Assembly: GCA_013151045.1 (NCBI GenBank)
Contig: JAADIY010000040.1
Location: forward strand, 32,807-96,806
Direction of reading: 5' to 3'
Length of the DNA: 64,000 nt
Origin: Gammaproteobacteria bacterium
GTDB taxonomy: Bacteria > Pseudomonadota > Gammaproteobacteria > GCA-2400775
Shown here: piece after piece, positions 27,281 to 38,600 of the stretch
Layout of the letters: each line of letters starts with the position of its first letter
How positions within the stretch are numbered: the stretch's first letter is position 1
Made by a program: the position numbers and the translations under genes
Notes under the pieces: model-generated
Seen by the model: the letters and a program-made list of their open reading frames with translations, nothing else
Database searches by the model: none
What the model was told of the DNA's origin: nothing

Positions 27281-28645
27281 ATGGTTAATATTCTTCAATA
27301 CATTTTGTGGTTTGTAGTTGCTATTGCCATCTTGGTGACGGTGCACGAATTTGGTCATTACTGGGTAGCTAAAAAACTTGGCGTTAAAGTATTGCGTTTT
27401 TCAATTGGTTTTGGCCGGCCTTTATATTCCTGGCGTCGCGGCCCAGACAACATAGAATATGTTATTGCCGCTATTCCTCTTGGTGGTTACGTAAAAATGC
27501 TTGATGAGGGTGAAGGTGAGGTTGATCCCGCTGAGCAGCATCGAGCTTTTAATCGCCAATCGCTAAAGACCCGATTTGCGGTAGTGTCTGCTGGCCCGAT
27601 GGCTAATTTTCTTTTTGCTATTTTTGCCTACGCATTAATGTTTATTGTTGGCATTCCAGCTGTGAAGCCTGTAATTGGCGATATCGTTGAAGATTCTATT
27701 GCAGGTCATGCGGGTTTGTCTGCTGGATCCACTATTGTTTCGATCGCTGGCGAGCGAACTGAGAGTTGGCAGCAGGTTAACGCAGAGTTGCTCGATCATT
27801 TGTTTGATTCAATACCTTTAGAAATTGTTGCCGAAGACGCCAACCAAGTGCATAGCACGTATGAGTTGCCGCTACTGGGTTTTGCCGCTGAGTTAGAGCG
27901 TGGTGATCTTTTAACTCAGCTCGGTATCAAACCGTTTAGACCGAGCGTACCTGCGACGATTGATCAAGTGTTAGAAGGTGGTGCAGCCGAGCTTGCTGGG
28001 TTGCAAAAGGGCGATACAATCATTGCTGCTGACGGTCAGTCTATAGTTGACTGGTTGGCGTGGGTTGATGTGGTATCTAGCAGCCCCGGTGAACCGCTGT
28101 TGATTGAAGTGTTGCGAAGTGAGCAGCCGTTGAACTTAGAGCTGACACCGAAAGAAACAGAGCGTAACGGAGTTGTTGTTGGTTTTATTGGTGCGTCGGT
28201 GTTTGTGCCTGAGGGTTTGATGCAGGAGCACCGAACAATTATCCAATATTCGCCGTTTGAATCATTGTGGCATGGCGTTGAAAAGACATGGTCGATTTCT
28301 GCACTTACGATTAAGTTTTTGTTTAATATGATCATAGGTAATGCCTCGGTTGATAATTTGAGCAGTCCAATCAGCATCGCCCAATATGCCGGTCAATCAG
28401 CGAGTGCGGGTTGGTTACCCTTTGTCAGCTTTTTAGCTGTGGTCAGTATTAGTTTGGGTGTATTGAATCTATTGCCTGTGCCGATACTTGACGGTGGCCA
28501 TTTGTTTTATTACATGCTGGAAATGGTGACCGGAAAACCACCTTCTGAGAGAGTTCAGGCAGTTGGTCAACAAGCCGGCATTATCCTTATAATTATGTTA
28601 ATGTCGGTGGCTTTATACAATGACATCTCCCATATATTGGGTTGA
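27281..28645 (+). CDS. rseP: Site-2 protease RseP
   Basis: Intramembrane zinc protease that cuts RseA to release sigma-E in the envelope stress response, and clears signal peptides. 454 residues with four membrane segments: TVHEFGHYWVAKKLGV near the N-terminus holds HExxH, two PDZ domains lie in the middle, and NLLPVPILDGGHLFYY near the C-terminus has the third zinc ligand. Starts immediately after the dxr stop. Its place before bamA fits the envelope role. Confidence 0.96.
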   Translation: MVNILQYILWFVVAIAILVTVHEFGHYWVAKKLGVKVLRFSIGFGRPLYSWRRGPDNIEYVIAAIPLGGYVKMLDEGEGEVDPAEQHRAFNRQSLKTRFAVVSAGPMANFLFAIFAYALMFIVGIPAVKPVIGDIVEDSIAGHAGLSAGSTIVSIAGERTESWQQVNAELLDHLFDSIPLEIVAEDANQVHSTYELPLLGFAAELERGDLLTQLGIKPFRPSVPATIDQVLEGGAAELAGLQKGDTIIAADGQSIVDWLAWVDVVSSSPGEPLLIEVLRSEQPLNLELTPKETERNGVVVGFIGASVFVPEGLMQEHRTIIQYSPFESLWHGVEKTWSISALTIKFLFNMIIGNASVDNLSSPISIAQYAGQSASAGWLPFVSFLAVVSISLGVLNLLPVPILDGGHLFYYMLEMVTGKPPSERVQAVGQQAGIILIIMLMSVALYNDISHILG

Positions 28646-30966
28646 TTATTAGAATTCGATTCGTGAGATATTTTTCTACTTTTTTTGGCTGTTTTTGTGG
28701 CCTGTTTTTGTTCGTTGCAGTTGCGTATGCCGACTTTTCGCCTTTTGAAATAGAAGATATTGAGTTCGAAGGCCTCCAGCGTGTCACGGTTGGTACGGTG
28801 CTGAGCTACCTGTCATTGAAAACAGGTGAGCGTATTGATGTTGCACGTGCGCAAGACGCAATTCGTGCGCTCTATCAGACCGGTTTCTTTAGCGATGTTC
28901 GCCTTGCTCGGCGTGGTGGAGTGTTGGTTGTCGATGTCACTGAACGGCCATCCGTGGCTCGTGTTGATATCCTAGGCAATGATGAAATTGAGGATGAGAT
29001 ATTATTAGATGGCTTGAAATCGATTGGTTTATCTGGCGGTCAGGTTTTTGATCCATCAATTCTTGAGCGCGTAGAAGTTGAATTGAGGCGCCAATATTTT
29101 GCCCGAGGCATGTATAGCGTCACGATTGAATCTGATGTTGAAGAGCTTGATCTCAATAGACGAGCTGTTGAGATCATTGTTAATGAAGGCCCTATTGCCA
29201 AGATTCGCAATATCAATATTGTTGGTAACCGCGTTTTCAGCGAAAAGAAATTATTAAACCAATTTCAGCTAGGCGACCCAGCTTGGTATGCCTTTTTAAG
29301 TTCGCGTGACCAGTATTCGCGACAAAAACTTTCTGGGGATCTTGAAGCTTTACGCTCGTATTATCTTGATCGAGGCTATATTGATTTTGATATCACATCG
29401 ACACAAGTCAGTATCAGTCCAAATAGAAAAGATATTTTTGTAGTCATTAACATGACTGAAGGTGAGCAATTCACCGTCTCTGAAACCGATGTCGCTGGTG
29501 ATTTAGTGGTAGAGCGGGATGAATTGTTACCGTTGATTACGCTTGATTCAGGAGATATTTTTTCTCGGCAGGTGGCGACAGCATCATCTTCGCAATTGTC
29601 TGAGCGCTTGGGTAATGACGGTTATGCGTTTGCCAACGTTAATGCCGTTCCTGATATTGATAGAACAAATAATACCGTCAAAGTGACATTTGTCGTGGAC
29701 CCAGGTCGACGTGCTTATGTTCGTCGAATCAATGTGTTTGGTAACGCAAAAACTGAAGACGAAGTGCTAAGACGCGAAATGCGCCAGATTGAAGGTAGCG
29801 CGATGTCGACTGAAAAAATCAATCGCTCGCGTGTTCGTCTACAACGATTAGGATTCTTCGAGTCGGTTAACGTTGAAACCGTTCCTGTTGTCGGTGTTGA
29901 CGATGAAGTCGATGTTAATTTTAGTGTCACCGAATTACCGTCGGGCAATTTATTGGCGGGTGCTGGGTTTTCTCAGTCTCAAGGTTTGTTGCTGAATTTT
30001 AGTATTAGCCAGGATAATTTCCTTGGCACGGGTAAACGTGTAACGGCAGCAGTTAATACAAGTCAAGTTAATACCTTGTATAGCTTTGGCTATACTAATC
30101 CTTATTACACTATTGATGGTGTGAGTAGAGGGTTTAACTTTAGTTTTCGTGATACCGATACTGATAACGCACTTAACGTCGCGCGTTTTACCGCTGACGT
30201 GTCTGGAGTCAATGTGGTCTATGGCTTTCCGTTAACGGAAAACAGCCGTTGGAATTTGTCATTAGGTTATGAAGATATTTCGGTGGATTCAACTCCTGAT
30301 ACACCGCAATCCTATTTAGACTTTCTTAATGAGAACGGCGATGATTTTGGTAGTGTGCAGCTCATCACCTCGTGGACTTATGATACGCGTAATCGCGCAC
30401 TCTTAGCCACGCGTGGCACGATGCAGCGGTTTTCATTGGAATTAGGTGCTAACGACCTTAATTATTATAAGCTTTCTTCGCGCAGTGAATTGTTGCGGCC
30501 GTTAACTAAGAATCTGGGGTTATTGTTGCAGAGTGAAGTATCGATTGGTGATGGTTTTGGTGGCACTACTGAGCTACCGTTTTTTGAGAATTATTTTGCC
30601 GGTGGTGTGAATTCAGTGCGTGGTTATGAGGCTAACTCTCTGGGCCCACGTGAGCCTAGAGGTTTATCTGGGCAATTAGATGCGATTGGTGGGGCTTTTG
30701 AGTTGACGGGTAGTGCTCAGATAATTTTGCCAGTGCCGTTTGTGGAGAACTCTAATTCCTTGAGAATTAGTGGTTTTTTTGATTTTGGCAATATTTATTC
30801 AACGTTTAGTGACTTTGAGGCGTCAGAATTGAGATATTCTGCTGGTGTCGCTATGTTATGGTTGTCCCCATTGGGGCCATTGACGTTTAGCTTAGGTAGA
30901 GCGTTGAATGAAGAAGAGGGCGATCAGACTGAAGTGTTTCAGTTTGCGCTTGGTACCTTTTTCTAG
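28642..30966 (+). CDS. bamA: Outer membrane protein assembly factor BamA
   Basis: Core of the BAM complex that inserts beta-barrels in the outer membrane. 774 residues from TTG 28642, overlapping the rseP stop as TTGA; GTG 28663 is an alternative start. A signal peptide (LFLFVAVAYA) precedes the mature start DFSPFEIEDIEFEGLQRV. Five POTRA domains (to about residue 420) precede a 16-strand Omp85 barrel with the loop-6 motif VRGYEANSLGPRE and a C-terminal Phe. Confidence 0.97.
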   Translation: MIIRIRFVRYFSTFFGCFCGLFLFVAVAYADFSPFEIEDIEFEGLQRVTVGTVLSYLSLKTGERIDVARAQDAIRALYQTGFFSDVRLARRGGVLVVDVTERPSVARVDILGNDEIEDEILLDGLKSIGLSGGQVFDPSILERVEVELRRQYFARGMYSVTIESDVEELDLNRRAVEIIVNEGPIAKIRNINIVGNRVFSEKKLLNQFQLGDPAWYAFLSSRDQYSRQKLSGDLEALRSYYLDRGYIDFDITSTQVSISPNRKDIFVVINMTEGEQFTVSETDVAGDLVVERDELLPLITLDSGDIFSRQVATASSSQLSERLGNDGYAFANVNAVPDIDRTNNTVKVTFVVDPGRRAYVRRINVFGNAKTEDEVLRREMRQIEGSAMSTEKINRSRVRLQRLGFFESVNVETVPVVGVDDEVDVNFSVTELPSGNLLAGAGFSQSQGLLLNFSISQDNFLGTGKRVTAAVNTSQVNTLYSFGYTNPYYTIDGVSRGFNFSFRDTDTDNALNVARFTADVSGVNVVYGFPLTENSRWNLSLGYEDISVDSTPDTPQSYLDFLNENGDDFGSVQLITSWTYDTRNRALLATRGTMQRFSLELGANDLNYYKLSSRSELLRPLTKNLGLLLQSEVSIGDGFGGTTELPFFENYFAGGVNSVRGYEANSLGPREPRGLSGQLDAIGGAFELTGSAQIILPVPFVENSNSLRISGFFDFGNIYSTFSDFEASELRYSAGVAMLWLSPLGPLTFSLGRALNEEEGDQTEVFQFALGTFF

Positions 30967-30977
30967 TGAGGTGTGAT

Positions 30978-31499
30978 TTGATTAATCGTTTTTTTATGCA
31001 GGTTTTTGTGTTTTGCTTGGTCAGTGTGTTTGCAACCACGGCATTGGCAGAAGCAAAAATTGGTTTCGTTAACCCTATTAAAGTTTTAGAGCAAGCGCCG
31101 CAAGCGGTGACTGCGCGTGAAAAATTAGAAACAGACTTTCAGCCACGTAAAGATGAAATTATTTCAGCGCAAAAGAAAGTGCAAAAACTCGAACAAAACC
31201 TAGTGCGTGATGCCGATACAATGAGTGATTCGGCAAGACAATCACTCGAACGCAACATTCTTTCGAAAAAACGTGATCTGCGACGTGTACAAGAAGAGTA
31301 TCGCGAAGATTTAAACTTGCGACGTAATGAAGAGCTTGCCCAGTTGCAGCGTGAAATTTCTAAAGTGATAAAGCAGATTGCTGAAGAAGGCAAGTATGAT
31401 TTGGTTGTTGGTGAAGCCGTTATTTACGCCAGCCCAGCGATCGATATAACCGGTAAGGTGCTTGATCGTTTAAAGCAAACCAATGGTAAGAAAAACTAA
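30978..31499 (+). CDS. skp: Periplasmic chaperone Skp/OmpH
   Basis: Holdase that carries unfolded outer membrane proteins to BamA. Signal peptide (VFVFCLVSVFATTALA) then AKIGFVNPIKVLEQAPQA and a long coiled-coil arm rich in Lys, Glu and Arg, ending DLVVGEAVIYASPAIDIT. TTG 30978 is preferred because GAGGTG lies four bases upstream; GTG 30966 would overlap bamA. Trimeric in the known family. Confidence 0.93.
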   Translation: MINRFFMQVFVFCLVSVFATTALAEAKIGFVNPIKVLEQAPQAVTAREKLETDFQPRKDEIISAQKKVQKLEQNLVRDADTMSDSARQSLERNILSKKRDLRRVQEEYREDLNLRRNEELAQLQREISKVIKQIAEEGKYDLVVGEAVIYASPAIDITGKVLDRLKQTNGKKN

Positions 31500-31537
31500 G
31501 CGATTAGTTATTATCGTCGAAAGATAGGGGATGGGCT

Positions 31538-32542
31538 GTGACCTATACACTTGTAGACCTTGCTGAGCAGGTTGGTGCAACGCTTACGAGTGGTCATGAC
31601 GAAGTCATCACGGGTGTATCGACTTTGCAGTCAGCAAAGCAAGGCGATATTAGCTTTCTTGCAAACTCGCACTACAAAAAATTTTTAACAAAGACAAAAG
31701 CATCAGCAATCATATTGTCTGAGCGCGACAGCCAAGACTGTCCTGTCCATTCGATGGTTACTGCAGAGCCTTATCTTGCTTTTGCGCGTATTGCTACCTT
31801 ATTACACCCACAAGCATCAGCTCAGGCAGGCTGCCATGCGACGGCTGTAGTGGCAGATGATGCGCGCATTGATCAGAGCGCTCATATCGGCGCAAACTGT
31901 GTCATAGAGAGCGGAGCTATAGTGGCGGCTGACGCAGTTGTTTCTCCTGGTTGTGTTGTTGGAGAGAGCGCTAAAGTTGGCAAAAATACTAAGCTTATGG
32001 CCAATGTGACTGTCTATCATGGCTGTGAAATTGGTGACAATTGTTTGCTGCATTCTGGTGTGGTGGTAGGTTCAGATGGTTTTGGCATCGCTCCATCAAA
32101 AGAAGGTTGGGTAAAGGTACCGCAGCTTGGTTGTGTAATTATTGGTGATGATGTTGAAATAGGCTCAAACACAACTATTGATCGTGGTGCGCTAGGCGAT
32201 ACGGTTATTGGTGATGGCGTTAAATTAGATAACCAGATACAGATAGCCCATAATGTTGTTATCGGTGATCATACAGCGATAGCTGCATGTACTGCTATAG
32301 CGGGTAGCACGAGTATTGGTAAAAATTGTGTTATCGCTGGTGCGGTAGGTATTGTTGGTCACTTGGAAATTGCCAGTGGAGTCACTGTAACAGCAATGTC
32401 TCTGGTGACAAAATCGATAGCAGAGCCTGGTGTTTATTCGTCAGGTTGGGGGGCTCAACCACAGTCTAGCTGGCAGCGCCAAGTTGCTGGACTTAGGCGT
32501 TTGCCAAAAATGATGCGTCGATTACAGGGTTTAGGTAAGTAA
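31538..32542 (+). CDS. lpxD: UDP-3-O-(3-hydroxyacyl)glucosamine N-acyltransferase
   Basis: Third step of lipid A synthesis, adding the N-linked hydroxyacyl chain from ACP. 334 residues: N-terminal uridine-binding domain (GVSTLQSAKQGDISFLAN), a left-handed beta-helix of hexapeptides, and the catalytic IQIAHNVVIGDHTAIAA (His), ending in a helical tail. Length normal. GTG start with GATAGGGGAT upstream. Confidence 0.96.
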   Translation: MTYTLVDLAEQVGATLTSGHDEVITGVSTLQSAKQGDISFLANSHYKKFLTKTKASAIILSERDSQDCPVHSMVTAEPYLAFARIATLLHPQASAQAGCHATAVVADDARIDQSAHIGANCVIESGAIVAADAVVSPGCVVGESAKVGKNTKLMANVTVYHGCEIGDNCLLHSGVVVGSDGFGIAPSKEGWVKVPQLGCVIIGDDVEIGSNTTIDRGALGDTVIGDGVKLDNQIQIAHNVVIGDHTAIAACTAIAGSTSIGKNCVIAGAVGIVGHLEIASGVTVTAMSLVTKSIAEPGVYSSGWGAQPQSSWQRQVAGLRRLPKMMRRLQGLGK

Positions 32543-32594
32543 TAACATGCTCGTTGAAGCATTATAATAATTCACACTAGGTAAGAATATACTC

Positions 32595-33050
32595 ATGTCT
32601 AAGCAAGAACTCAATACAATCGATATTCAAGGTATTCTTGAGTATCTTCCTCATCGTTATCCTTTTCTATTGGTTGATCGTGTACTTAATTATACGGTTG
32701 GAGAGTCGATACAAGTTGTTAAGAATGTAACGATTAATGAGCCATTCTTTCAAGGGCATTTCCCAGTAATGCCAGTAATGCCAGGCGTATTGATTATTGA
32801 AGCGATGGCGCAAGCTGCAGGCATATTGACGTTTTTGACGACCGAAACAAAACCTGGGCAGGATAATATTTATTATTTAGCTGGTGTTGATAACGCGCGT
32901 TTTAAGCAGCCTGTTGTGCCAGGTGATCAGTTGATTCTTGATGTGAATGTGCATAAATCAGTGCGTAATGTATGGAAATTTAAGGCGCAAGCAAGTGTTG
33001 AAGGTAAGACGGTATGTAGTGCTGAAATAATGTGTGCAGGTAAGGCGTGA
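32595..33050 (+). CDS. fabZ: 3-hydroxyacyl-ACP dehydratase FabZ
   Basis: Dehydrates 3-hydroxyacyl-ACP in fatty acid elongation. 151-residue hot-dog fold with [14 protein letters not shown] (catalytic His) and [20 protein letters not shown] (catalytic Glu). The turn normally reads GHFPxxPxMPG, so PVMPVMPG is a variant of equal length, written by a 9-base direct repeat CCAGTAATG x2. Overlaps lpxA by four bases (GTGA). Confidence 0.96.
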   Translation: MSKQELNTIDIQGILEYLPHRYPFLLVDRVLNYTVGESIQVVKNVTINEPFFQGHFPVMPVMPGVLIIEAMAQAAGILTFLTTETKPGQDNIYYLAGVDNARFKQPVVPGDQLILDVNVHKSVRNVWKFKAQASVEGKTVCSAEIMCAGKA

Positions 33051-33817
33051 TACACAGTACTGCTATTGTTGATGCTTCAGCATCTATAGCTGATGATGTT
33101 GAGATCGGGCCATACAGTATTATTGGCGCTGATGTTGAGATAGGGAGTGGCACATGGGTTGGCCCACATGTTGTGATTAATGGTCCAACCACCATCGGTA
33201 AGAATAATAAAATATTTCAGTTCGCCTCACTTGGCGAGATGCCACAGGATAAAAAATATGATGGTGAGCCAACGCGCCTAGAAATAGGCGACGGTAATAT
33301 CATTCGTGAATACGTCACAATGAATCGCGGCACTGTTCAAGATGGCGGTACGACTACTATCGGTAACGATAACTGGATAATGGCTTATGTCCATATTGCC
33401 CATGATTGTATTCTCGGTAATGATATAATTATGGCGAACTCAACGAGTTTGGCGGGTCATGTCAAAATAGCTGATCATGTTATCACTGGCGGCTTTAGTT
33501 TGATTTATCAGTTTTGTTCACTGGGCGCATATAGTTTTACCGGTTTTGGTGCGCAGGTGAATAAAGATGTTCCACCTTATGTCACGGTTGCAGGCCAATT
33601 GGCTAAGCCGTTTGGTATTAATTCAGAAGGGTTGCGTCGTCACGAATTTAGTAGCGAATCGATTTCTGCTATTAAAAAGGCATATAAGTTGCTCTATCGT
33701 TCGAATATGATGTTGAGCGATGCAAGTGAGAAAATAAGTGAGATGTCGCAAGAGCATCCTGAGTTGACTATCATGCTGGATTTTATTGGCAAGAGTCAGC
33801 GCGGCATCATTCGTTAG
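33047..33817 (+). CDS. lpxA: UDP-N-acetylglucosamine O-acyltransferase
   Basis: First committed lipid A enzyme. 256 residues, GTG start overlapping the fabZ stop. Left-handed beta-helix with [20 protein letters not shown], the [19 protein letters not shown] segment, IAHDCILGN (catalytic His) and a helical C-terminus with [10 protein letters not shown]. fabZ-lpxA coupling fits competition for the shared hydroxyacyl-ACP pool. Confidence 0.97.
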   Translation: MIHSTAIVDASASIADDVEIGPYSIIGADVEIGSGTWVGPHVVINGPTTIGKNNKIFQFASLGEMPQDKKYDGEPTRLEIGDGNIIREYVTMNRGTVQDGGTTTIGNDNWIMAYVHIAHDCILGNDIIMANSTSLAGHVKIADHVITGGFSLIYQFCSLGAYSFTGFGAQVNKDVPPYVTVAGQLAKPFGINSEGLRRHEFSSESISAIKKAYKLLYRSNMMLSDASEKISEMSQEHPELTIMLDFIGKSQRGIIR

Positions 33818-33856
33818 TAACGTTCATAATCTATTGCTAGATAGCGGTAATATATA

Positions 33857-34999
33857 ATGTCAGTGCGTATTGCTATGGTGGTTGGTGAGGCGTCAGGCGA
33901 TTTACTTGGTGCTCGTCTTATGCAAGCCATGATTGCGCAATGTGCTGATATAAAATTTGAAGGCGTTGCCGGGCCTTTAATGCGAGACGCAGGTTGTAAG
34001 GTGTTGCATGACGCAGATCGGCTCGCCGTTATGGGTATCGTTGAAATTTTAGGTCGTTATCGAGAGCTTAGGGCAATGCGTGGCGCATTGCTGCAATATT
34101 GGTCGGATTCTCCGCCAGATTTATTCATAGGTATTGATGCGCCTGACTTTAATCTAGGTCTTGAAGAGCGGCTGCATAATAAAGGGATACCTACTTGTCA
34201 TTATGTTAGTCCATCAGTTTGGGCTTGGCGTAAAGGTAGAATTAAGCAAATAAAAAGAGCAGTTGATTTGATGCTTACTTTATTGCCGTTCGAGAAAAAA
34301 ATTTACGATGACAATGAAGTGCCAGCTTGTTTTAGTGGGCACCCTCTCGCTGATGAAATTCCGCTTGAGATAGATCAAAGTAGTGCGCGAGATACCTTGG
34401 GGGTATCACCTGATGCACCTATATTGGCAATTTTACCGGGAAGTCGCGATAGTGAGATAAGATTTTTGGCTGAGCAATTTATATTAACCGCAAAGTCTGT
34501 GGCAAAATCGGTAGAGGGCTTGCATTGTATCTGCCCGCTAGTTAAAGCGAGTCAAGTCACGTTAATAAAGTCTTTATTTATTAAATTGGCGCCTGAGCTA
34601 CCAGTTAAAATTATTGATGGCAATGCAAGAACAGTGATGGCAGCTGCCGATGTGATTTTATTGGCTAGTGGTACGGCTACACTTGAGGCAGCATTAGTAA
34701 AAAAGCCGATGGTGGTGGCCTATAAAATTGCCAATATTACTTATGCAATAGTAAGGCGGATGATTGATTTAGACTATTTTTCTTTGCCTAATTTGTTAGC
34801 CAAGCAGGCGCGTGTCCCTGAATTTATTCAGAAAAATATGCGTGCAGAATTAATGGCGCCAGCAGTAATCAAATTGTTTAAAGATGAACAATCAAAAAAA
34901 GAACAGCTTGAAGAGTTTTCTAGTATTCACAAGCAACTACGTTGCAATGCGAGTGAAACGGCTGCCACAGCAGTGATTAATCACTTTTCTCTTTGTTGA
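33857..34999 (+). CDS. lpxB: Lipid A disaccharide synthase
   Basis: Peripheral membrane glycosyltransferase (GT19) that joins lipid X and UDP-diacylglucosamine. 380 residues with MVVGEASGDLLGARLM, FIGIDAPDFNLGLE, THYVSPSVWAWRKGRI-type segment (here CHYVSPSVWAWRKGR), CFSGHPLAD, LAILPGSRDSEI and ASGTATLEAALVKKPMVVAYK. Complete. Confidence 0.97.
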   Translation: MSVRIAMVVGEASGDLLGARLMQAMIAQCADIKFEGVAGPLMRDAGCKVLHDADRLAVMGIVEILGRYRELRAMRGALLQYWSDSPPDLFIGIDAPDFNLGLEERLHNKGIPTCHYVSPSVWAWRKGRIKQIKRAVDLMLTLLPFEKKIYDDNEVPACFSGHPLADEIPLEIDQSSARDTLGVSPDAPILAILPGSRDSEIRFLAEQFILTAKSVAKSVEGLHCICPLVKASQVTLIKSLFIKLAPELPVKIIDGNARTVMAAADVILLASGTATLEAALVKKPMVVAYKIANITYAIVRRMIDLDYFSLPNLLAKQARVPEFIQKNMRAELMAPAVIKLFKDEQSKKEQLEEFSSIHKQLRCNASETAATAVINHFSLC

Positions 35000-35017
35000 G
35001 TGCTAGGAGTCATAAAT

Positions 35018-35614
35018 TTGGATTTTCTACAATCAGATAAATACGGTAATGCTATGCGCTATGCTGGCGTTGACGAGGCAGGCCGCGGACCTTTGGCAGG
35101 CCCAGTGGTTGCAGCTGCGGTAGTGCTTGATCCTGATAACCCTATTGTCGGTCTTAATGACTCAAAAAAGCTAACAGCTAAACAGCGAGAGCGTTTGGTG
35201 CCATTGATACAAGAACATGCCTTAGCCTATGCCGTGACCGAAGCGAGTGTTGAAGAGATTGATGAGATTAATATCTTGCAAGCATCGTTGCTAGCAATGA
35301 GTAGAGCGGTAGAATGTTTGTCGATTGTGCCGGATGAAGTACGTGTGGATGGCCCTCATTGCCCACGCCTTAGCATGCCGGTAAGCGGTATAATAAAAGG
35401 CGATCAAAAGGATGCGGCGATTGCCGCGGCATCAATTTTAGCTAAGGTTGAGCGAGATCGTATCATGGTTGAATATCATCAGCAGTACCCAGAATATGGT
35501 TTTGCCTCTCACAAGGGCTATCCTACAGCGCTTCATCGTTCAGCTTTAGAAACGCACGGTATTACTGAAATTCATCGTAAGTCTTATGCGCCTGTCGCGC
35601 GCTATATTAAGTGA
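35018..35614 (+). CDS. rnhB: Ribonuclease HII
   Basis: Removes RNA from RNA-DNA hybrids and cuts at single ribonucleotides. About 198 residues: [20 protein letters not shown] (catalytic Asp-Glu), LNDSKKL, VDGPHCP and [18 protein letters not shown] (catalytic Asp). TTG 35018 is chosen because AGGAG at 35005-35009 precedes it by eight bases; GTG 35000 overlaps the ribosome site and the end of lpxB. Confidence 0.95.
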   Translation: MDFLQSDKYGNAMRYAGVDEAGRGPLAGPVVAAAVVLDPDNPIVGLNDSKKLTAKQRERLVPLIQEHALAYAVTEASVEEIDEINILQASLLAMSRAVECLSIVPDEVRVDGPHCPRLSMPVSGIIKGDQKDAAIAAASILAKVERDRIMVEYHQQYPEYGFASHKGYPTALHRSALETHGITEIHRKSYAPVARYIK

Positions 35615-35627
35615 TTAGTTTATTACT

Positions 35628-38600
35628 ATGAGTTTTGTTCATCTCCGTGTCCATAGCGAATATTCTTTAGTCGACGGTATTGTTCGTGTAAAGCCGTTAG
35701 CCAAAGCCGTCGCTGATAATAATATGCCAGCAGTTGCGTTGACCGATCAGGCTAATTTATTTGCCTTGGTTAAGTTTTATCGCGCAGCGATTGCTGAAGG
35801 AATAAAGCCTCTGGTGGGTGTAGACGTACTGCTACAGTCGGAAGACGGTAAGTCTGAGCCGGCGCGTATGACTTTGCTCTGTCAAAACAATGAAGGTTAT
35901 CTCAATTTAAGTCGCCTGATTTCACGCGCTTACGTCGAAGGCCAAATTCAAGGTATAGCTACCCTTAAGCGCGAATGGCTAGAAGAAGCAAGCGAAGGTT
36001 TAATTGCGTTATCTGGTGCTGGCGAAGGTGAAATTGGTCGAGGACTATTAGGTGGTAAGTTAGATTTAGCAAAAAAAACATTGTCATATTGGCGAACCAT
36101 TTTTCCCAATAGGTTCTATATAGAGTTACAACGGACGGGGCGTAGCCAAGAAGAAGATTACATTCATAAAGCAGTTGATTTGGCTATCGATAGCTCAACC
36201 CCGGTGGTCGCGACAAATGATGTGCGTTTTTTGAATGTTGGTGATTTTGATGCACATGAAGCACGCGTTTGTATTCACGAAGGTCGAGTGTTAGCTGATA
36301 CGCGACGTAAGCAACATTATTCGGAACAACAATACTTACGCAGTCCGGATGAAATGGTTGAGCTGTTTAAGGATCTTCCTGAGGCCATTACTAATACCAT
36401 AGAAATTGCTAAGCGTTGTAACCTTGAATTAGTGCTAGGTAAAACAGCGTTGCCCGATTTTCCTGTGCCTGAGGGTATGGATGTTAATGGTTTCTTGGCA
36501 CAAGAATCACAAAAGGGTTTAAACGCGCGTTTGGTGCGTGCACGCAAGTTGGGGCAAGAGCTTGAGGATACGCAAGTCTACCAAGACAGACTGGAGCTTG
36601 AGCTTGGTGTCATCATCGAGATGGGATTTCCGGGTTATTTTCTGATTGTTGCCGATTTTATTCGTTGGTCAAAATCTCAGGCGATACCTGTTGGTCCAGG
36701 CCGTGGTTCTGGTGCCGGTTCATTAGTCGCATGGGCCTTAGGCATTACTGATCTTGACCCTATTCATTTTGAATTATTGTTTGAGCGTTTTCTTAATCCT
36801 GAGCGTGTATCGTTGCCTGACTTTGATATCGATTTTTGTATTGAAGGTCGAGATCGCGTTATCGAATACGTTGCCGATCGCTACGGCCAAGATCAGGTAT
36901 CGCAAATTATCACCTACGGCAGTATGGCGGCTAAAGCAGTAGTACGTGATGTCGGTCGTGTCTTGAGTCACCCTTATGGCTTTGTTGATCAACTTGCGAA
37001 ATTGATACCGTTTGAAATTGGTATGACGCTTGAAAAGGCGATGGAACAAGAAGAAACACTTAAGCAGCGTTATGATGATGAAGAAGAAGTTACCGCTTTA
37101 CTTGATTTAGCTATGTCGTTAGAGGGCATTGTCCGTAACGCTGGTAAGCATGCCGGTGGTGTAGTGATAGGGCCTTCGGCGTTAACAAACTTTGCGCCAA
37201 TGTATTGTGAGCCGGGTGGTAAAAATAGTGTTACACAGTTTGATAAAGACGATGTCGAAGCGGTAGGTCTCGTTAAATTCGATTTCTTGGGCTTGCGTAC
37301 GCTGACAATTATCGATCGTGCATTAATCGCAGTGAATGAAAAGCGTGTTGCCAATGGTGAGCAACAGATTGAATTAGATTCAATTCCGATTGACGATGAG
37401 AAGACGTTTGATTTGCTAAAAGCTTGTTCTACCACCGCTGTGTTCCAGCTCGAATCGCGTGGTATGAAAGATTTAATTAAACGTTTGCAGCCAGATTGTT
37501 TTGATGATGTTGTCGCGTTGGTTGCGTTGTTTCGACCAGGGCCGTTGCAATCGGGAATGGTCGATGATTTTATCGACCGTAAACATGGGCGCCAAGAAGC
37601 TGATTATATGCACCCATCGTTGGAGCCGATATTAAAAGCAACCTATGGCGTTATTCTATATCAAGAACAAGTCATGCAGGCGGCGCAGATATTATCTGGT
37701 TATACGCTGGGTGGCGCTGATTTATTACGCCGAGCGATGGGCAAGAAAAACCTTGAGGAAATGGCTAAGCAGCGTGGTTTCTTCGTCGATGGCGCGGAAA
37801 AAAACGGTTGTGATCGTAAGTTAGCGACACATATTTTTGATCTCATCGAAAAATTTGCGGGTTATGGGTTTAACAAGTCCCATTCCGTTGCCTATGCGTT
37901 AATTGCTTATCAAACTGCTTATATCAAAGCACATTATCCTGCAGAATTTATGGCGGCAGTATTATCAGCAGATATGGATAACACTGATAAGGTGGAATCG
38001 TTGATCGATGAGTGTCGAAACATGAAGCTCACCGTTGTGCCGCCTGATGTTAATAGCAGTCGTTACGCTTTTAAGGCAATTAGCGATACCAGTGTTCGTT
38101 ATGGTCTCGGTGCGATAAAGGGTGTCGGTGAAGGCGCCATTAATAGCATTGTTGAAGAGCGTGAAAATGGTGGTGCTTATAAGGGCTTTGGTGAGTTTGC
38201 CTGCCGTGTTGATTCTACAAAGCTAAATAAGCGAGTTTATGAGTCGATGATTCGTGGTGGAGCTTTTGATTGTTTCAATGATAACCGCGCACTATTGTTG
38301 GCAAACCTACCTAATGCATTGTCGGTTGCTGAAAAGCATGCGAGTGATATCGCAACGGGTATGGGGGATTTGTTTGGTGGCGGCGCAAGTCAGCCAGTGA
38401 TGACCGATGTCATAATTGATAAATCGATAGAGCCATGGGATGCAGAAGGGATTGAGCAAGGTGAGCTGGAAGCATTTGGTTTTTATCTTACACGCCACCC
38501 CGTTACACGCTTCCGCTCAGAATTAGATCGATTTACCACTGCAAGTATTGGTGATCTCGATATCACCGGTGAGCAGGGTGTCGTCATCGCCGGGTTAATT

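Noticed and set aside
32750..32800. Small insertion in fabZ (CCAGTAATG repeated)
   Set aside because: The protein keeps normal length around the GHFPxxPxMPG motif, so the repeat replaces and does not add residues.
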